DNA of 64,000 bases from Jiangella anatolica. GTDB taxonomy: Bacteria; Actinomycetota; Actinomycetes; Jiangellales; Jiangellaceae. The notes below the pieces were generated by a model. The model was not told the origin of the DNA, made no database searches, and saw only the letters and a program-made list of their open reading frames with translations. The stretch spans positions 20,183-84,182 of the forward strand of contig NZ_POTW01000021.1 of NCBI RefSeq assembly GCF_003236295.1, written 5' to 3'. Below, piece by piece: positions 61,454 through 64,000 of the stretch (position 1 is its first letter; the number at the start of each line of letters is the position of its first letter). A program made the translations under genes and the position numbers.

Positions 61454-61865
61454 TCACGGTGGGGACAGGTCGACATCGACGCCGGACCAGAGCCAGAGAC
61501 GCATCACCCGCTCGAGGACCTCGGGCCGATCCGGCGGGATCGAGTCGCGGTAGAGGACGAGCGTGGGATCCGCGGTGCCGCAGGGTCTCGCCCGGCGACG
61601 ACGACGGCGGCTGTGCTGGGAGCGGACGGCCGGACGGCCACTCGAACAACGTCCACGAGTCACCGGCCGCGAACGCGGAGTCGGCCGCGTCGACAACCGC
61701 CTGGAGGTCTCTCGGTGTCCGTGCGCCCTCGAGCAGGTCGCCGAGACGCTCGACCGAGCACGAGGCGGCACCACCGTCGTGGAACCTGAGCTCGTACTGC
61801 CGCTCATGCGACGAGGCGCGCGGCGGCAGGCGCCGGACACCGGCGATCAGTTCACGCACGACCAC
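61454..61865 (-). pseudogene. frameshifted hypothetical gene
   Basis: From GTG 61865 one frame reads a plausible protein (ELIAGVRRLPPRASSHERQYELRFHD, seen as RRLPPRASSHERQYELRF; VERLGDLLEGARTPRDLQAVV; AAGDSWTLFEWPSG) up to about 61600. The +1 frame then continues plausibly (DPTLVLYRDSIPPDRPEVLERV, WLWSGVDVDLSPP) to TGA 61454. A one-base change between about 61570 and 61620, near a run of CGT/CGA triplets, splits it. Intact it would be about 136 residues. No family recognised. Could also be a sequencing error. Confidence 0.55.
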
Positions 61866-61889
61866 GGGGCGGCCTGCCGGATGACCGGG

Positions 61890-63812
61890 TCAGACGGGCG
61901 TCAGCGGGAGCAGCGTCCGGCCGGTGGGGCCGGTCTGGATCTCGGTGCCCATCGACGGGCAGACGCCGCAGTCGAAGCAGGGGGTCCAGCGGCAGTCGTC
62001 CAGCTCGACCTCGTCGAGGGCGTCCTGCCAGTCGTCCCACAGCCAGTCGCGGTCCAGCCCGGAGTCGAGGTGGTCCCAGGGCAGCACCTCGTCGCGGTCC
62101 CGCTCACGCGTCGTGTACCAGGCGAGGTCGACCGGCTCGCCGGCCAGCGCCTTCTCCGCGCAGTCGACCCAGCGCTGGTAGGAGAAGTGCTCGCCCCAGC
62201 CGTCGAACCGGCCGCCGTCCTCCCACACCGCGCGGATGACCCGGCCGACGCGGCGGTCGCCGCGGGACAGCAGGCCTTCGACCATGCTCGGCTTGCCCTC
62301 GTGGTAGCGCAGGCCGATCGCCTTGCCGTACTGGCGGTCGGACTTCACCTTCTCGCGCAGCTTGCGCAACCTGGCGTCCACCACCTCGTGCGAGGCCTGC
62401 GCCGCCCACTGGAACGGGGTGTGCGGCTTGGGCACGAACCCGCCGATGGACACGGTGCAGCGGATGTCGCCGCGCCCGGACGCCTTCCGGCCCGCCTCGA
62501 TGACGCGCTTGGCGAGGTCGGCGATGGCCAGCACGTCGTCGTCGGTCTCCGTCGGCAGGCCGCACATGAAGTAGAGCTTCACCTGCCGCCAGCCGCTGCC
62601 GTAGGCCGTACTGACGGTGCGGATCAGGTCGTCCTCGCTGACCATCTTGTTGATGACGCGGCGCATGCGCTCGGTGCCGCCCTCGGGCGCGAACGTCAGT
62701 CCGGACCGGCGGCCGTTGCGGGACAGCTCGTCGGCGAGGGTGACGTTGAACGCGTCGACCCGGGTGGACGGCAGCGAGAGCGACGTGTTGGTGCCCTCGT
62801 ACTGGTCGGCCAGGCCCTTCGCGATGGCGCCGATCTCGGAGTGGTCGGCGCTGGACAGCGACAGCAGACCGACCTCGGTGAAGCCGGAGTTCTTGACGCC
62901 CTCGGCGACCATGGCGCCGACGGTCTCGATGGACCGCTCGCGCACCGGCCGGGTGATCATGCCGGCCTGGCAGAACCGGCAGCCGCGGGTGCAGCCGCGG
63001 AAGATCTCGACGCTGTACCGCTCGTGGACGGTCTCGGCCAGCGGCACCAACGGCTTGCGCGGGTACGGCCACTGGTCGAGGTCCATGACGGTGTGCTTGC
63101 GGACGGTGTCCGGCACGCCGGGCCGGTTCGGCACGACCGCCGCGATGGCGCCGTCGTCGTGGTAGGTGACGTCGTAGAACTTGGGCACGTAGACCCCGCC
63201 GCCGGCGGCCAGCCGCAGCAGCAGACCGTCGCGGCCGCCGGGACGTCCCTCGGCCTTCCACTCGCGCACCACCTCGGTGATCGCGAGCACGATCTCCTCG
63301 CCGTCGCCGAGCACGGCGGCGTCGAGGAAGTCCGAGACCGGCTCGGGGTTGAAGGCCGAGTGCCCGCCGGCGACGACGACCGGGTGCTCGTCGCCGCGCT
63401 CGGTGGCCAGCAGCGGGACGCCGGCGAGGTCGAGCGCCGTCAGCAGGTTCGTGTAGCCGAGCTCCGTGGCGAACGAGACGCCGAGCAGGTCGAACGCGGC
63501 GACCGGACGGTGCGCATCGACGGTGAACTGGCCGATGCCGTGCTCGCGCATGAGCTGCTCGAGGTCGGGCCAGACCGCGTAGGTGCGCTCGGCCAGCACG
63601 CCGTACTGCTCGTTGAGCAGCTCGTACAGGATCTGCACGCCCTGGTTCGGCAGGCCGACCTCGTACGCGTCGGGGTACATCAGCGCCCACCGGACCTCGG
63701 CGCCGTCCCAGTCCTTCACCGTCGCGCCGAGCTCGCCGCCGACGTACTGGATCGGCTTGGACACCCGGGCCAGCAACGGCTCGAGCTGCTCGAACAGGGA
63801 CTCGACGGGCAT
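61890..63812 (-). CDS. TIGR03960-family B12-binding-like radical SAM protein
   Basis: 640 residues from ATG 63812 (GTG 63827 is a weaker start). N-terminal cobalamin-binding-like domain (ALMYPDAYEVGLPNQGVQILY seen as MYPDAYEVGLPNQG; GVSFATELGYTNLL), radical SAM cluster CTRGCRFCQAG (Cys274, Cys278, Cys281), EGGTERMRRVINK, and a C-terminal CFDCGVC metal motif. Pairs with the DUF2344 protein; together thought to modify RNA or a small molecule. Separated here from its partner by about 2.8 kb of accessory genes. Confidence 0.95.
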   Translation of the reverse strand: MPVESLFEQLEPLLARVSKPIQYVGGELGATVKDWDGAEVRWALMYPDAYEVGLPNQGVQILYELLNEQYGVLAERTYAVWPDLEQLMREHGIGQFTVDAHRPVAAFDLLGVSFATELGYTNLLTALDLAGVPLLATERGDEHPVVVAGGHSAFNPEPVSDFLDAAVLGDGEEIVLAITEVVREWKAEGRPGGRDGLLLRLAAGGGVYVPKFYDVTYHDDGAIAAVVPNRPGVPDTVRKHTVMDLDQWPYPRKPLVPLAETVHERYSVEIFRGCTRGCRFCQAGMITRPVRERSIETVGAMVAEGVKNSGFTEVGLLSLSSADHSEIGAIAKGLADQYEGTNTSLSLPSTRVDAFNVTLADELSRNGRRSGLTFAPEGGTERMRRVINKMVSEDDLIRTVSTAYGSGWRQVKLYFMCGLPTETDDDVLAIADLAKRVIEAGRKASGRGDIRCTVSIGGFVPKPHTPFQWAAQASHEVVDARLRKLREKVKSDRQYGKAIGLRYHEGKPSMVEGLLSRGDRRVGRVIRAVWEDGGRFDGWGEHFSYQRWVDCAEKALAGEPVDLAWYTTRERDRDEVLPWDHLDSGLDRDWLWDDWQDALDEVELDDCRWTPCFDCGVCPSMGTEIQTGPTGRTLLPLTPV

Positions 63813-63909
63813 GGACGTCCTACTCACGGCTGGGCATTCGGGCGGTCACGGGTATCGTAACCATCGGGCACGACCTGACCTCATGCGTCTTGTCGGAGGG
63901 CGAGCAGGA

Positions 63910-64000
63910 ATGACCGAGCATGTCGTGCCGGACGGCTTCCGGACACCGTCCGTGGAGACCCGGCCGCTGGAGCTGCAACCCGCGCCCGACATCGTGGCCC
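63910..64000 (+). CDS. start of an unidentified protein (truncated by window end)
   Basis: ATG 63910 with GGAGGG at 63895-63900, nine bases upstream. Only 30 residues are visible (MTEHVVPDGFRTPSVETRPL and onward), too few to identify. Divergent from the radical SAM gene across a 97-base gap containing TATCGT. Confidence 0.55.
   Translation, partial: MTEHVVPDGFRTPSVETRPLELQPAPDIVA

Noticed and set aside
60558..61865. 435-residue PhzF fusion protein
   Set aside because: The linker between about 61590 and 61390 is Arg/Pro-rich noise, while the +1 frame there is protein-like. Better read as a frameshifted gene followed by phzF.
1..64000. CRISPR arrays, prophage or insertion sequences
   Set aside because: No regularly spaced repeats, integrase, transposase or terminal inverted repeats with target duplications were seen.

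Overview
The window is a high-GC stretch (roughly 70% or more G+C by eye, strongly G/C-biased third codon positions, frequent GTG/TTG starts, ATGA and GTGA stop-start overlaps, several leaderless-looking promoters). An IdeR/DmdR-type iron box, an LPxTG wall protein, MazEF, a long RNase E/G and the nadD-proA-proB-obgE-rpmA-rplU-rne order all point to an actinomycete chromosome. The genus cannot be fixed from the sequence; a soil-type Jiangella/Nocardioides-like actinomycete is a guess. No phage, transposase, CRISPR or rRNA genes were seen.

Layout. (a) 1-7611: two related CUT2 (xylose/ribose-type) sugar uptake modules. A truncated OmpR-type response regulator overlaps a sugar-binding lipoprotein and a permease that have no ATPase beside them. 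A ROK repressor and a complete binding protein-ATPase-permease operon follow. (b) 7630-12178: VOC protein, GMC oxidoreductase, an ArsR/SRPBCC-YCII pair behind a palindromic operator, a TetR repressor and a divergent methyltransferase. (c) 12190-19934: a four-lamin-tail-domain wall protein, AraC-like regulator, RibD-like reductase, Ca2+/cation antiporter, baeRF-like protein, and a second ArsR operon with two AHSA1 proteins. (d) 19947-26954: an iron-siderophore island with three binding proteins in one operon and permease-permease-ATPase-FhuF in another, each behind an iron box. (e) 27030-38766: a carbohydrate catabolic island. GH3 glycosidase, hydroxypyruvate isomerase-like and tartronate semialdehyde reductase-like genes run one way. 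TetR, a CUT1 ABC importer, a hypothetical glycosyl hydrolase carrying an in-frame TGA, an alpha/beta hydrolase and GntR run the other way. (f) 38917-45505: MFS exporter, GH15 glucosidase, MalT-like LuxR regulator, small membrane protein. (g) 45762-63812: a conserved housekeeping block on the minus strand: tRNA-Ala, histidine phosphatase, rsfS, nadD, a 49-residue membrane protein, proA, proB, obgE, rpmA, rplU, rne, the DUF2344 protein and its radical-SAM partner. This block is interrupted twice by accessory genes: LysR/PfpI/MazEF between proA and proB, and FAD-oxidase/PhzF/broken ORF between the DUF2344 gene and its partner.

How it fits together. The sugar importers, glycosidases and C3-acid enzymes suggest a heterotroph living on plant or microbial glycans, with a local regulator (ROK, TetR, GntR, LuxR) for each module. 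The iron island would import ferric siderophore and reduce it with FhuF. The most notable oddities are the single TGA replacing what looks like a Trp codon in the hydrolase at 35383-35385, the frameshifted gene at 61454-61865, the ATPase-less sugar module tied to a response regulator, and a 17-bp perfect inverted repeat at 2771-2826.
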